A DNA stretch of 64,000 nucleotides, from NCBI GenBank assembly GCA_014898415.1, contig RCTD01000007.1:620001-684000 (forward strand), written 5' to 3'. The notes below the pieces were generated by a model. It was not told where the DNA came from and made no database searches. It saw only the letters and a list, made by a program, of their open reading frames with translations. Shown here piece after piece: positions 1 through 11,069 of the stretch. Each line of letters opens with the position of its first letter. The first letter of the stretch is position 1. The DNA comes from Stromatinia cepivora (Eukaryota; Ascomycota; Leotiomycetes; Helotiales; Sclerotiniaceae). The position numbers and the translations under genes were made by a program.

Positions 1-1
1 T

Positions 2-2245
2 GTTTATGATGCCAAAGCGACCAAAGCCGGTAGATCGGGTTTGGACCGTGAAGGTATGATTTTGGTGGCGTTGATGAGTGGCGGTGATTATAAGACCGAA
101 GGGATTCCTGGATGTGGTGTTAAAGTTGCTTGTGCAGCTGCTAGAGCTGGTTTTGGAAAGAGATTGTGTCAGATTCGTAGGGGGGATACCGCAGCATATG
201 ACGAATGGAGGGCGGACTTGGCTCATGAACTATTCTCAAACGAAAGCAAATTCTTTAGAACCAAACGAAAGGCGCTACAGATTCCTGAGGATTTCCCGGA
301 TAGGAAAGTTTTTGGTTATTATACACATCCAGTTGTTTCCTCGTTAGCGAAGGTGGAGAGACTCCGAGATCAAATTATATGGGAGGGCGATATTAATGTT
401 CCGAAGCTTCGACATTTCGTGGCCGATGCATTTGAATGGAAGGGGAAAGAAGGGGCCAAAAAGTTCGTACGAGGTTTAGCACCAGTTTTATTGCTAACGA
501 AACTTCGTCAACGTGGAGATCGTCGAAATTCTGCATACGATGACCCCATGCTCACTAAGCTTAATGAGATGGAACTGGTAAAGACTATCTGCGGCCAAAG
601 GAAACATGTCACTACCGATGAAGTTCCAGAAATGAGAGTCATCTATCAACCTCTGGAAATAGTTGATATTAACCTAGATGAGGAGGAGGATGAGATCGAA
701 GATTATGGAAGAGATGGCCTGGCTCCGCTTCTTGAGGATGACCAAATACAAGCATACGCCTCGGATGACGCAGCACCAACTGATAGTCCACGAAAACGTG
801 GACCTTCTCCATATGATCCCACGAAAGCAGATAAATTATGGATATTTGAGACTATCGTCAAAATCGGCGTACCACTCACTGTAGAGGACTATGAAGAAAC
901 TCTTCGAGATCCTAAAAAGGCCTTGAAACAAAAGGCTGCGGCCAAAAGAGCAGAAACTAAAACTGTTAAGTCAAGGAGTACTAAAGCTACTGGTGGAATG
1001 CCTAAGGGTGCATTGGATCGTTTTGTCGAGGTCTCAGAAAAAAGCACCAGAGCTACATCCAAAGTATCAAGTCAGCCTGTCAGAAATTTCGACATACCGG
1101 AAGAGGATCTACCACCTCATTTCTTGGCTCCAAGCATCAGCAGCCCTAAATCACCAGAACCAACAATGGTGAGAAAGCGACTCACACGCGCCCGTAAACC
1201 AACGACTATCAAAGAAAAAGTAAAGCCCAAGCTCAATCCATGGGCTATATCTCAATCATCCTCTTCTCAGTCTTTGCCTCAATTAACGAAGCCTTCACGT
1301 CTTCGAAGACCTATGACCCCAACTAAAACATTTCAAACTTACGCGTCTTTGGGTCCAAGTCCCGAACCTGAATCTATTTTTACACCATTCTCTGCACGAA
1401 AGCATCGGCAGCCAATCGTTCTTCTCAGTGATGCCGAAGAAGACGAACCATCCCTTCCACCTACCAGAACTCCCGTCTACACTGATCGCCCCTCCCCTAG
1501 GAAAAAGCGCTCTCCACCTCAAACAAACACAAAATCAGGGCTCTCTTCACCTCTAGCAGCCCTTGATACAACATGTACTCGCACACCACTTACCCCTCAA
1601 CCCATAAACCGCAAAATCGACTTCTCACTGCATTCCTCGGGCAATAAATCTTCTTCTTCAGGCTGCTCATCCGTCTCCAAATCCTCATATAAAACAGCCG
1701 CTTCCTACAATCATTCACCAGGGAGAATCATCGATCTTACTTCTTCACCTCCAGGAACACTCGTACCTTCTTGTGTTCCTGAGCCTTTCAGCAGAGATTA
1801 TGATGGATCACCTGGATACCCTAAACTCGTACTCCCATCCAGTTCACCTGTCATGATGAAAAATAGCCCACAATATCAAGCACAATACCACGATCACGAT
1901 ACCTGTACACCAACATACCACACCACAATCAATGTCCACACAACTATCTACAATATTACTCAATCCCCCTCACCTTCTCCCTTCAAATCCTCTAAACTCT
2001 CTAAAACATCAATACTAGAACCGGCTTTGGAAACCAAAATAATAAGAAAACAAACAATAGAAACAGAAATCCTCGAAGAGTCATTCGATGAAAAGAAAAA
2101 GGAGAAGAGTTCAAAGAGATATATAATGTTACGGGAATCATTACCGGGTTCGTGGAGAGAAGTTGGGAGAGAGGAATTGATTGAGGGAAGGAGTAGGGCT
2201 TGGAGGGTCGAGGAGGTAGAGGTGTTGGATTTGACGGGGGAGTGA
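2..2245 (+). CDS. GEN1: GEN1/Yen1-type Holliday junction resolvase, 3' part (5' end outside window)
   Basis: The frame is open from base 2, so the gene starts left of the window; 747 codons plus the stop remain. The first visible residues belong to the end of the XPG-type nuclease core. LMSGGDYKTEGIPGCGVKVA is the helix-hairpin-helix turn of Rad2/XPG nucleases and carries an Asp that coordinates metal in the family. The next ~150 residues (VPKLRHFVADAFEWKGKEG...) match the chromodomain-like region that follows the nuclease in GEN1/Yen1. The rest is a long, Ser/Pro/Lys-rich disordered tail with two hydrophobic-acidic motifs (RIIDLTSSPP and, at the very end, VLDLTGE) that look like SUMO-interaction motifs. 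Family role: symmetric cleavage of Holliday junctions in the nucleus late in the cell cycle. The catalytic N-terminal acidic residues are not in the window, so activity cannot be judged. No intron is seen. The gene converges on the calponin-domain gene downstream. Confidence 0.9.
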   Translation, partial: VYDAKATKAGRSGLDREGMILVALMSGGDYKTEGIPGCGVKVACAAARAGFGKRLCQIRRGDTAAYDEWRADLAHELFSNESKFFRTKRKALQIPEDFPDRKVFGYYTHPVVSSLAKVERLRDQIIWEGDINVPKLRHFVADAFEWKGKEGAKKFVRGLAPVLLLTKLRQRGDRRNSAYDDPMLTKLNEMELVKTICGQRKHVTTDEVPEMRVIYQPLEIVDINLDEEEDEIEDYGRDGLAPLLEDDQIQAYASDDAAPTDSPRKRGPSPYDPTKADKLWIFETIVKIGVPLTVEDYEETLRDPKKALKQKAAAKRAETKTVKSRSTKATGGMPKGALDRFVEVSEKSTRATSKVSSQPVRNFDIPEEDLPPHFLAPSISSPKSPEPTMVRKRLTRARKPTTIKEKVKPKLNPWAISQSSSSQSLPQLTKPSRLRRPMTPTKTFQTYASLGPSPEPESIFTPFSARKHRQPIVLLSDAEEDEPSLPPTRTPVYTDRPSPRKKRSPPQTNTKSGLSSPLAALDTTCTRTPLTPQPINRKIDFSLHSSGNKSSSSGCSSVSKSSYKTAASYNHSPGRIIDLTSSPPGTLVPSCVPEPFSRDYDGSPGYPKLVLPSSSPVMMKNSPQYQAQYHDHDTCTPTYHTTINVHTTIYNITQSPSPSPFKSSKLSKTSILEPALETKIIRKQTIETEILEESFDEKKKEKSSKRYIMLRESLPGSWREVGREELIEGRSRAWRVEEVEVLDLTGE

Positions 2246-4071
2246 GGTTGTTGCGGAGGATCGACGTGTTGAGGATTCCGTGCAGACAACTTGGGTATTG
2301 GGAAAAGAGTAGTAGGTCTATGGAGTTTGGAGCCGGGGATTTCTTGGATACTTGGGGGGACTACAGATATATGATTGTATAGATTGATATGGAATAATAC
2401 GATAGCGCATCATATGTACTCGAGTACAGCGATAAAGTTTATTTGGATTCCAACCTTGATCTCAATATACCATGCTTTGAATGATCCTATCCACCTATCT
2501 CAATATATTTCACACTTTATCACTATATTACTTCATCACTCTACCATTATGACTTCATTTCCACCCATATTCATCCATTTCCACTCTCCTCTCAACCAAA
2601 AACCTATCCCAAACCTCCAAATCCATCAAATCCATCAACTCCCCAAAAATAACCCTCGAAAAATTCTATTCTTCCAAATCCTTATCCCCACAATCTATAT
2701 ATCCCTTTGTCGTTTAATCAACTCATATATATAATACAACCTCTCAACTCATATATTTCTCTCCTAATCTCCCCCTTTAATTCCCAATCCATATTCCAAT
2801 CCAATCCAATCTAATTCTATTCTATATATATCCACGCTCTAAATTTCCCCATCAATATAGTAGTCTCGACTAGTTAATTATTATATACTCATGCTTTATA
2901 TAATCAATTCCCAATTCAGAAATGTAGGAATAATTATAGAGAAAAGAAAAAGAAAAGAAAAGAAAAGAAAAGAAAAAGAATTCAACACTTTTCCTCTTTT
3001 CCTTTTCCTTTTCCTTTTTCAAATATCCTAGGTCAGTCGATCTTACAAGAACAAAAATGTTCATGAAAGGGAAGGGAAGGGAAGGGAAGGAAGGGATTTT
3101 CATCATTTTCTCCTGGTTTGGTTGCAACGTATGGGAGGAGGGGAGAAAGATGGGATAGAATAAAAATCCCATCAACCACAACCACCAAAACCCCAGACTA
3201 ATATCCCAAGTCCTTTCCTCCTCCCCCTCTCCCCTTCCAATCCCAATCCAATCCAACAAAAAAGACTCTGACTCTAACTCTCCACCGCAGAAAACCAAGG
3301 AAAATAAATAAATAAATTAATAAACACATGCATCAAAAGTTCGAAATATATATACATTCCCGACCATCATCCTGGACCTGGTTATATTAAATAGATACTA
3401 CCTAGTAGGTATATAAACAAGATAACCTTACCTACCGATAGAATAGTATCTATAGAATAATATCTACCTAATGATCAAAGAAATCATTATTCAAGTTTTC
3501 ATTTTCCATTTTTTTCTAGGATTTGAGGTTGGGTAGCTCATAGGTAGGTAGGTAGGTAGGTAGGTAGGTAGGTATTGGGAGGTATTTGGAATAATGATTT
3601 GATGCAATTCGATTCGATATGCATTTTTTTATTAGATACAGAGCAGTCAGGTCGGCTTTCATCATCAATAAAAACCAATAACTAGGTAGTTATTCCTCTC
3701 TTTATTAATGTCCCTAAGACCGAAATGTATTCAATTTATTGTATGCTATTAGACTATCTCTCTTCCCTCGTACAAGGTATTTATTGTATTATTAATATTG
3801 CTATTTAATTCAACTAGTGAATTATTCCTCTCTATCCCACCCAATCCAGGACAACCCATGCCAGCCCATCCCATCCCCAAAGAATTCCCCCCTCGCACAG
3901 GTACAGGTACAAGATCCCCCAAATATCCATCCCAAAACGCGCGGCATGCCCATCCACCCATCCATCCGCTCCGAGAAATGCACGGCTTTATTCGCACCTA
4001 CGCTTGACAATCTCAGCAATCAATCATCACATCTCCAAATGATGATTAAGGTGCATCTCATATTTCCCATT
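2246..4071. other. Convergent intergenic region, simple repeats
   Basis: This is 1.8 kb between two converging genes. It is rich in simple repeats: AAAAG units about 2940-2985, GGGAA units about 3067-3100, and TAGG/GGTA units at 3541-3574. Short frames here are low-complexity and lack coding character. I see no gene. Confidence 0.7.
3541..3574. repeat. (TAGG)n microsatellite
   Basis: This is an uninterrupted tetranucleotide array of about 8.5 units in the convergent spacer. It is likely length-variable between strains. Confidence 0.9.
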
Positions 4072-6155
4072 TTATCTTCCCCCATTAGGCGCTTGCCCCA
4101 CAATTTGGCGTCTACCAGCTCCAATTCCCTGAGTTCCCTTATTCTGCCCATCACCCCCTGTATAACCCGTCCACTGATTAACATCCCACTTTCCTCCGAT
4201 ACCCCCGCCAATGCCATCAACTCCATCGCCAGCAGGAACCTTACTCTTAACCTCCTTCTGACTTTCTTCCCATTCCTGTTGTCTTTGTCTCTCCATCTCC
4301 ATTTCCTTTTCCAACAGAGATTTGGAAGCCCATCCGGCGGCTTTGGTTTTAGTTTGAGATTCGACACGACGACGATCTTCTGCATCACGTTCGGCATTCC
4401 CAGAGAATGTTCCTATTTCATTTGAATAAGTTGCAGTTGGTCTTGGTGGGGTTGGTGGAGGGTTTGAGGAAAGGAAGCGGTCAGTGCGGTTTGGGGTTTT
4501 GGAGGTTGGGGATGTGTAGTTTGCTGGATCTGGTAGAGGTCTTGCTCCACCGGTGTGTTGAGGTTTAATGGCAGCTACCGTAGGTTCCGGCAATGGACGA
4601 GGATATTTAACTGGTGGTGGTGTATCTTCACTTGTATTTTGCGAGCTCCATTGTTTGCGAAGATAGTCTCGTTCATCTTGTCTCCATGTTTCATCACTAT
4701 CCTTTCGTGGTGGTAGACGGGGGCGACTAGGAGAACTTGGACGAGCTTTTGATGACTCCTCCTTCAATCGCAATGTCAAATCATGATCTTCAATGGCTTC
4801 ACGATCGCCAGTTTTGTGTTTTGAAACTCTTTCAGCTTGATATCGACGCTCTCGGTCCCGAGCTTCTGCCAGTTCATGTTCCAGTTGCCTAATCCTGTCG
4901 GCCTCGGTAGAACCGGTTCTTTGGCCCTTCTTATTCAGATCATTTTCAGCTTGATATTGACTGAGGAATTGTCCTTGTAACCGAGTGTCGCTAGTACCTC
5001 TCAATCTCTTTCGCTCATCCGCTGCTCTATTTTCAGCCTCCGCTTCATCTTGCTTTCGGCGATCCTCTTCTGCCTTCCAGCTGCGCTCTTGTTCCTCCCA
5101 TTCCCGTTTCTCGTTCAATGTCTTTTGTCGCAACTTCTCGGTCTCTTCAGTGAATCTTTTTTCCTCTTCGATACGAGCCCTCTCCTCCTCCGCCACAACT
5201 CTTCGTCTTGCCTGGTCTTCTGCTTCAACCTTCAGTCGTTCATCTTCTGCTTCTTTTTCTCTTCGTTTCTTCTCCTTTTCAGCAAGACTCGGAACATTCG
5301 GGCCAGCGTTTGTAATCTGTCTCCTGCCACCAAATGAAACTCCCATATTGCCTTGACTTGCACCTCCCATGTATCCATATTGCGCAATATTCCAGGCTGG
5401 AGCTGTCGCACCCTCGTCGGACTTCTTACTCCAAGTACTGACTGAGCCAGGTGATGTAGGCCGACCGAATCTGCTAGGACTTTTTCTACCACTGTCCGAT
5501 CCACCGGTTCTCGAAGCAGTCAAAGTAGAGGCAGACTTGTTACTCGATGGTGCAGTGCTGGCAGTTGAAGCCTCTCTGCCCCTATTACTGTATCCAGTTC
5601 CAAGGTATTGTCCAGTAAGCTGCGGGCTCACAACACCCCCACGAGATTTCGCGCCGATAGGATTAGGAAATTTCGAAGGCTCGACTCGATTCGCTGCTCT
5701 GCTGAAAGCGGCGATACCTTGAAGTACTTGCGCAGGATCTTTTCCATCGTAGAGATCCACTGTGAGGAATCTATCATGCGCAGGTAGGCTCAAGGGTGGC
5801 TTCTCACATGCGGCAAGAAATAAAGCGATATTCTCTCGTTGTATAAAAGGCATTGTTGCTTTAGGTTTGAACCCGCGGACTTTTGCGGGATCAATCAGAG
5901 CTGCGAGCCTGTAAATAAGTTAGCAAACTGGGATTTCTCTGGGGGAAGAATATGAACGTACTTGCAAAGCGCTACTCCATCTTTCAATGCGGCAAGTATA
6001 TTATATGTGCCAAACCTGGGATCATCTCCAACGTCAGGTAAACTCTCTCCAAGTGATTCCTCAATGAAATTCTTCACTTCGTTCACAGCAGCTGGAGTAA
6101 CTCTGTCACCCCGCTTGCTATTAACATCATTGTCGAGATTCGTTACAGAAGCCAT
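4072..6155 (-). CDS. Calponin-homology (transgelin-like) actin-binding protein with central coiled coil
   Basis: Two exons, 6155..5962 and 5908..4072; the 53-bp intron (GTACGT...TTTACAG) is in phase 2, giving 676 aa. Residues ~20-130 are a calponin homology domain: KDGVALCK at the exon junction, then IQRENIALFLAAC and FLTVDLYDGKDPAQVLQGI, the signature of the transgelin/calponin/Scp1 group. A calponin-type repeat (GGASQGNMGVSFGGRRQI) sits at ~243-263, and a second one (NKGTQGIGAGRRQI) closes the protein. Between them are a Ser/Thr-rich linker, a highly charged Glu/Arg coiled coil (~270-430) and Pro-rich segments. Yeast Scp1 is only ~200 aa, so this is the long filamentous-fungal form. Family role: binding and bundling F-actin; the coiled coil suggests self-association (inference). 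The start is the first ATG of exon 1. It is divergent from the next gene. Confidence 0.88.
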
Positions 6156-7570
6156 AGTAGTCGATTTGTATGTAAACCTAGGTGTGATTTCTGTTCTGTT
6201 ATTAGGATGGACTCCTTTTTGTTATGAAATGAAATCGCAATCTCAAATCTATAAGCACAATCCAATTCATAAGGCATATTTGCAATACGGTTAAATCACA
6301 AAAGATGGCCGGCGCTAAGGATGGGCAAGGCTGATCCTGGAATGTCATTATAAAAATTTCACATAAAAATATGTTGGTAAGCATGTGATGTTTGAGATGA
6401 TAGAAAATTGTTATTGTTGTTGTATATATTAATTTTCAATCATGGCATTGAGTCTAGAGTGAATGATGCAATATGAATGCATTTTATTGTAAGTGCATAT
6501 TGAAAGTGGATTTTCACAAGATATCACATGCATATATAATCACGTGATGTTACATTCAAGGAAGCTCAATGAACATCATGATATGAGTGTGAACAACTTT
6601 TTCGAACTCCACATGAGAGTCCCTTTTTTGGATATTTTGAAAGCGATTAAATGCTAAAAAAGGGATCTTATGATTCATACCTAGCAAGGTTTCTATTCTT
6701 CTTGACGATCAGTCACTAAACCCGAGTTGAACTTGCATGGTCCGAGGTGTTGCATTGGATTGAATCCTGGCATATACACCTAATATATTAGGCTTTCAAT
6801 GGTAACCTTTTAAAGGATGAATTTAATTTGATTGGTCAAATAAAAGAAAATGGGCCCGGAATAGCCTACGACCGACTGAGAAGAATGTGGAGGGATCAGC
6901 TGGCAAGGCTTCATTTGATTGGTCAAGTAGGCTAATAAGTGGCTTTATCCACATCCACTTGTCCATCACCGACCTTCCGTCATTTTAATCCTTGTTCAAA
7001 GCAACAAGCAACTTTTTCCCCAAAATGTCTCTGAGTAGGTTTCTTTATCTGACCAATTAAAACTCTCTCAAGTTCTAGTCTGACTGACTGAGCAGAACAT
7101 ACCTAAAAGACTCTAACCTTCATCTGATCTAGTCTCAAAAAGGTTGTCGCGCGAATGCAAGCTTTCACTGTGACAACCCAATTGGAGCTTTCCGAAAAAA
7201 GTACCCCAAGTTCTTGCCTTCTTACATTTCAAAGATGCCGTCCTTTCTCTCAGCTTTCTTTTCTTTCCCTTCTATCCTTTCCTGTTCCCACACCCAAATA
7301 AGTATTTCACCATTCCCTTCTCTTAATTCTTGACTTTTATCTCTTCCTCTTGTTCTCCTTCATCTTCTTCCATCAATACTTTGATACTTCCCTCAACACC
7401 AACTCAATACATACTTCCTCCTTCCCTCTCTATCTCCATCTCAAACATCAATCCAATCCCATCTATCATCTATCCAATAACATCAATCAATTGATAAAAT
7501 AGTTACCTTAAAGTCGCGTCTTCTTTTGATCATCTTTTCAACAATTAAAAATCAAACTCTTTTATTCATC
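6156..7570. promoter_or_regulatory. Divergent promoter region
   Basis: This 1.4-kb region separates the starts of two divergent genes. It contains a palindromic E-box-like ATCACGTGAT (6539-6548) and two copies of the 14-mer ATTTGATTGGTCAA (6826-6839, 6913-6926), each carrying an inverted CCAAT box. A strongly CT-rich leader (about 7240-7480) precedes the rightward ATG, as is common near fungal transcription starts. Factor binding is inference only. Confidence 0.5.
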
Positions 7571-8563
7571 ATGGGTTCCTTCTCTCACCAATCCTTCTCT
7601 CAATCTTCCCCCGTTCTTGCCATGACTCCGCAACTACCACCTCAGCCTTCTTTCAATAGACCATCTTTTACTTCACCTTTCGTAAAGGCACCTGTGTCAT
7701 CAACACCTCAAAGTTCTTGGCTCACTCCGACTTCCGCACCTCAATCAGCTGCAGGTCGCAAACGTTCACGCGACGAGGCTGACTTTGAAGACGAGGAATA
7801 TTTTTCACACGCACCTCTCGAGCCAGTAATCGTCGAGAACGAAGAGGAGTGGGAATATGGACCAGGAATGACACTTATCAAACCAAGCAAAGGCTACGTC
7901 TTATCTGCAGATAGTCAAACTGGTACATGGTTGGAAGAGAAGGAAGCCGAAAAAAAGGCACAAGCAGCATTGCGCGCGGCCAGCCCAGAAAGACCAATCC
8001 TACGTTCGGCAAAGAGTCAAAGAATTGATCTAGGCTCCACACCATCAATGACCGAAGAGATAAAGGTTGCAAATAGTGTACTCTCAACACCACTTCAAGC
8101 TGGAGGTACTGGCCCCGTCCAGCCTTCTATCGATGAGTACACTCGACACTTGGGTATCGGTTGGTCAAAGTTAAGCGCCGACGAAGATATTCAAGCTGCG
8201 GTTCGTGGCTGGACAAAATATATCGAGAATCATTATCCTGTCAACAATGCGATCATTCGATTGCAAAGTAGAGGTCTGGCCAGTTATCTCGTCGAAGCTC
8301 AAGAAGGCTACTTTTTATTTGGAGATGACCTCAAGCAAGGAAGACTGGTGAGCACCAGCTTAGAAAAGACTTTTGAAAATCTTCGAGGACCAGTTCCAAT
8401 CTTTGAGGGTGATATGGTGATTGAGGCTAGCGAAACTCCAAAGGCTAGTAGTCCAATTATCAATGCCATGACAAATGCACACGTTGAAGAAATGATGACG
8501 GATGAAAATCCTACGACCGATCTCCCAAATCATGCTGTGGAGGTTGAGATGGATATGAGTTAA
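7571..8563 (+). CDS. Conserved uncharacterised fungal protein
   Basis: A single exon of 330 aa. The start is the first in-frame ATG (ATCATGGGT), a good fungal context; the frame upstream has no earlier ATG. Residues 1-70 are Ser/Pro/Gln-rich. KRKR-like basic residues (GRKRSRDEADFEDEE) at ~64-78 look like a nuclear localisation signal next to an acidic stretch. The central part (EEWEYGPGMTLIKPSKGYVL) and a folded-looking C-terminal part (~195-300, with HLGIGWSKLS, RGWTKYIENHYPV, SYLVEAQEGYFLFGDDL) are not low complexity. I do not recognise the family and assign no function; a nuclear protein is a guess from the basic patch. Confidence 0.8.
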   Translation: MGSFSHQSFSQSSPVLAMTPQLPPQPSFNRPSFTSPFVKAPVSSTPQSSWLTPTSAPQSAAGRKRSRDEADFEDEEYFSHAPLEPVIVENEEEWEYGPGMTLIKPSKGYVLSADSQTGTWLEEKEAEKKAQAALRAASPERPILRSAKSQRIDLGSTPSMTEEIKVANSVLSTPLQAGGTGPVQPSIDEYTRHLGIGWSKLSADEDIQAAVRGWTKYIENHYPVNNAIIRLQSRGLASYLVEAQEGYFLFGDDLKQGRLVSTSLEKTFENLRGPVPIFEGDMVIEASETPKASSPIINAMTNAHVEEMMTDENPTTDLPNHAVEVEMDMS

Positions 8564-11069
8564 ATGCGATTTACGGCCTTGGGCACCAATGTACAAAAGG
8601 AAATGGGTATTTCTAAAGTTACAGGACACGGAGTTTTGCTAGTTTCACTGCATTCGAATTTGCATATGGGATTTCGGAATCAGGGCCATCCATAAGGCTA
8701 CCTGGCTAGGTTTAGCATAAATTTGTAACATAGAATAGGAGGGAGGTAGGTCATGGGTTTGCTGGCTTTGCATACTTTGCAAGACGTTTTTGCTCTCGTT
8801 GGCACGACTTTAGTAGTGAGTGCCTAACGTGAGAAAAAGCTGTCGCACAAATCTTAAATACAAAAGTCTGTTGTATCCTAAAATCTTTTATCCTTTGAAA
8901 TGATGCGAACTGATACGAACATGTGAACGCAATGTGATAGTGAACTGGAAAATTCGGGGCCTAAGGTTACTCCTCCAGGTTACCTGTCCAACAGATGGTG
9001 TGACGGAGAAGCGCTCAGACGGCAATTTTCCTCGAAGCCTCGAAAAAAGTATTTTCTAAATGGAGCCATGCAATGAAGTCAGGCAAGTGAGGCATTCTGC
9101 CACAAGACCACTTGTGTTCGCAATAACCTGTTAACTTTTAAGGTTCCATCTCGGTTTGAAGAAAGAGAGCGGTAAAAAATTTAATGCGAAATCTGGGATG
9201 GGATGGGATGGGATGAGAGAATGTGAGGATAGGAGGATAGAAGGGAATATGCAGTGTGAAAGTCCACTGCGTTGATGAGGTATGGTATGGTGGTAGATGG
9301 AGGGAAATGGTGAGAGGGGGAATATTACCTTGTAGATGATGGATGATGGATGGATGGAGATGATGGATGGAGAAAATTATAGAGGGAGGAATAGAGTGGC
9401 TGTAAGGTGGTAATGGTTAGATAGGTGGTATGTATATACTTGATTTAATGGATACTAGATAGATGAATAGATAATTTTTAGGTTATATATAAAATCTTAC
9501 AATATGTGGTTGTTTAAGTACTAGATAAGTGATTTATACCAAAAAAAAAACAGTACATTGGTCGCTATGAAACTTCACGATGATTCATTCATACAGTAGA
9601 AACTCTAGCTTTTCCCTCCCGACAAAACACCTCGATATCGATATCGATACCGATATCTCAAATTCTCTACGAGTACATCCATAAATTCCCTTCCCAGAAT
9701 ATAATAAAAAACTCGGAAAAACAAATTAAAATATTGATATCCGTTTGTTAATCAGTACTTTCATTATAGCCCTGATTTATCGTCTTGACTTTTATAAGGT
9801 TTTATAAGGTTTTGTGATAGAAGAAATGGGGTTTGATTGATGGTGATGAGTATTTATGGGGTTACGGATAGGATACAAGTATGTATGGTACGATACACCA
9901 TGCATGTACGCATGAGGGGTTGGCATAGATATAGCATTGCACAAAGGATAAGGACTTGGATGATAATACAGTACAAGAATTGGCATAATTTAGTTATGAA
10001 AATTGTATGGAGTATGTAAGATGGGCTGGTGACATTCGCAAGTTGGCTATGGATACATACAGTGGGAAGCTTTTAGTTTAGCAAGGCAAGTAGGCAGGCA
10101 TGGCTCATGTTTCCTTTCATAAAAGGTGGGTAGAAATGGGGATTTATCGATTGGATGGCTACTGTCTAAACTCAAAGTGTCTTTAAACCCTTTTGAGATA
10201 AGGTTATTTATTATTTCCTATTTTCGGGTGGAAGAATTAGTAAAGTGGATTGAAATTTTTTAACCTATCAATCTACTTTCATAATCTATCCAATCATCCA
10301 CTTACAGCCTTATTCCATAATAGGGAAAGTGTGATCCGAAAACACTTGAGTTTAGACGGTATAGTTGTTCCTGGGCTGAGTAACTTGCTTGGATGGGTCC
10401 TGGGAGATTTGATTTACCGTGTATATGTTGATTGATAGATAGATAGATAGTAGATAATAAGATGCGTTTGATATTGATATAACTGAATTTATATATTTTT
10501 TCTCTTCGCGTTCTTCTTATTTACTTACTAGGAGTATACGTATATACACGAAACTTTTATTGGAAAATAAAGAAGTTGAAGAGATCTCACGCGCGATTTT
10601 CGTGATTTGTGATTTTAGTACAGGGAAAGAAAGAGTTGAAGAAAGAGAAGGGAATAACAGAGAGATATCTCGAAGAAGAAGACTTGTGAGGTTCGAGATT
10701 GAGGTTCGAGGTGGGTTTGAGACATTTTCTGGAAGCTCGGGACAGTGGATATTTCTTTGCGAGGGAATTTTTGGGGGTTTCCAAAGAACTTATTCTATAC
10801 CTACTTGAAGAACGAAGAATTGCGCGCTGTGCGTAGCAGATATTGGATGAGTATATGAGCTTCTTGATCGGATCATTTCATCCACCTTGTGTCAGCTCGG
10901 TGTAAGGGTGAAGTGAAGGGCTGGCTGGATATTTTGGTACGTTCTTTGCCTGGTCCAGAATTATATGTTTTTGCTTATGCGACGAAAACAAGCCGGGGTC
11001 ATTGGAATGGATTCACAACCCCCAGTATACGAATAGTGATTGATATTTCTTTTGCATAGGAAACACGCA
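8564..11069. other. Intergenic region
   Basis: This is 2.5 kb without a supported gene. It contains GGATG/GATGG-type imperfect repeats (about 9196-9365), a poly-A run at 9541-9550, a CGATAT-rich palindromic stretch (9634-9657) and a short GATA array near 10433-10450. The last ~500 bp probably holds the promoter and leader of the BTB gene. Confidence 0.6.

Noticed and set aside
2375..2734. 119-codon plus frame after the GEN1 stop
   Set aside because: His/Ile/Pro-rich low-complexity text from AT- and CA-rich DNA, no domain; looks like chance in the 3' flank.
9541..9550. Poly-A run as a retroelement tail
   Set aside because: No reverse-transcriptase remnant or target duplication nearby.
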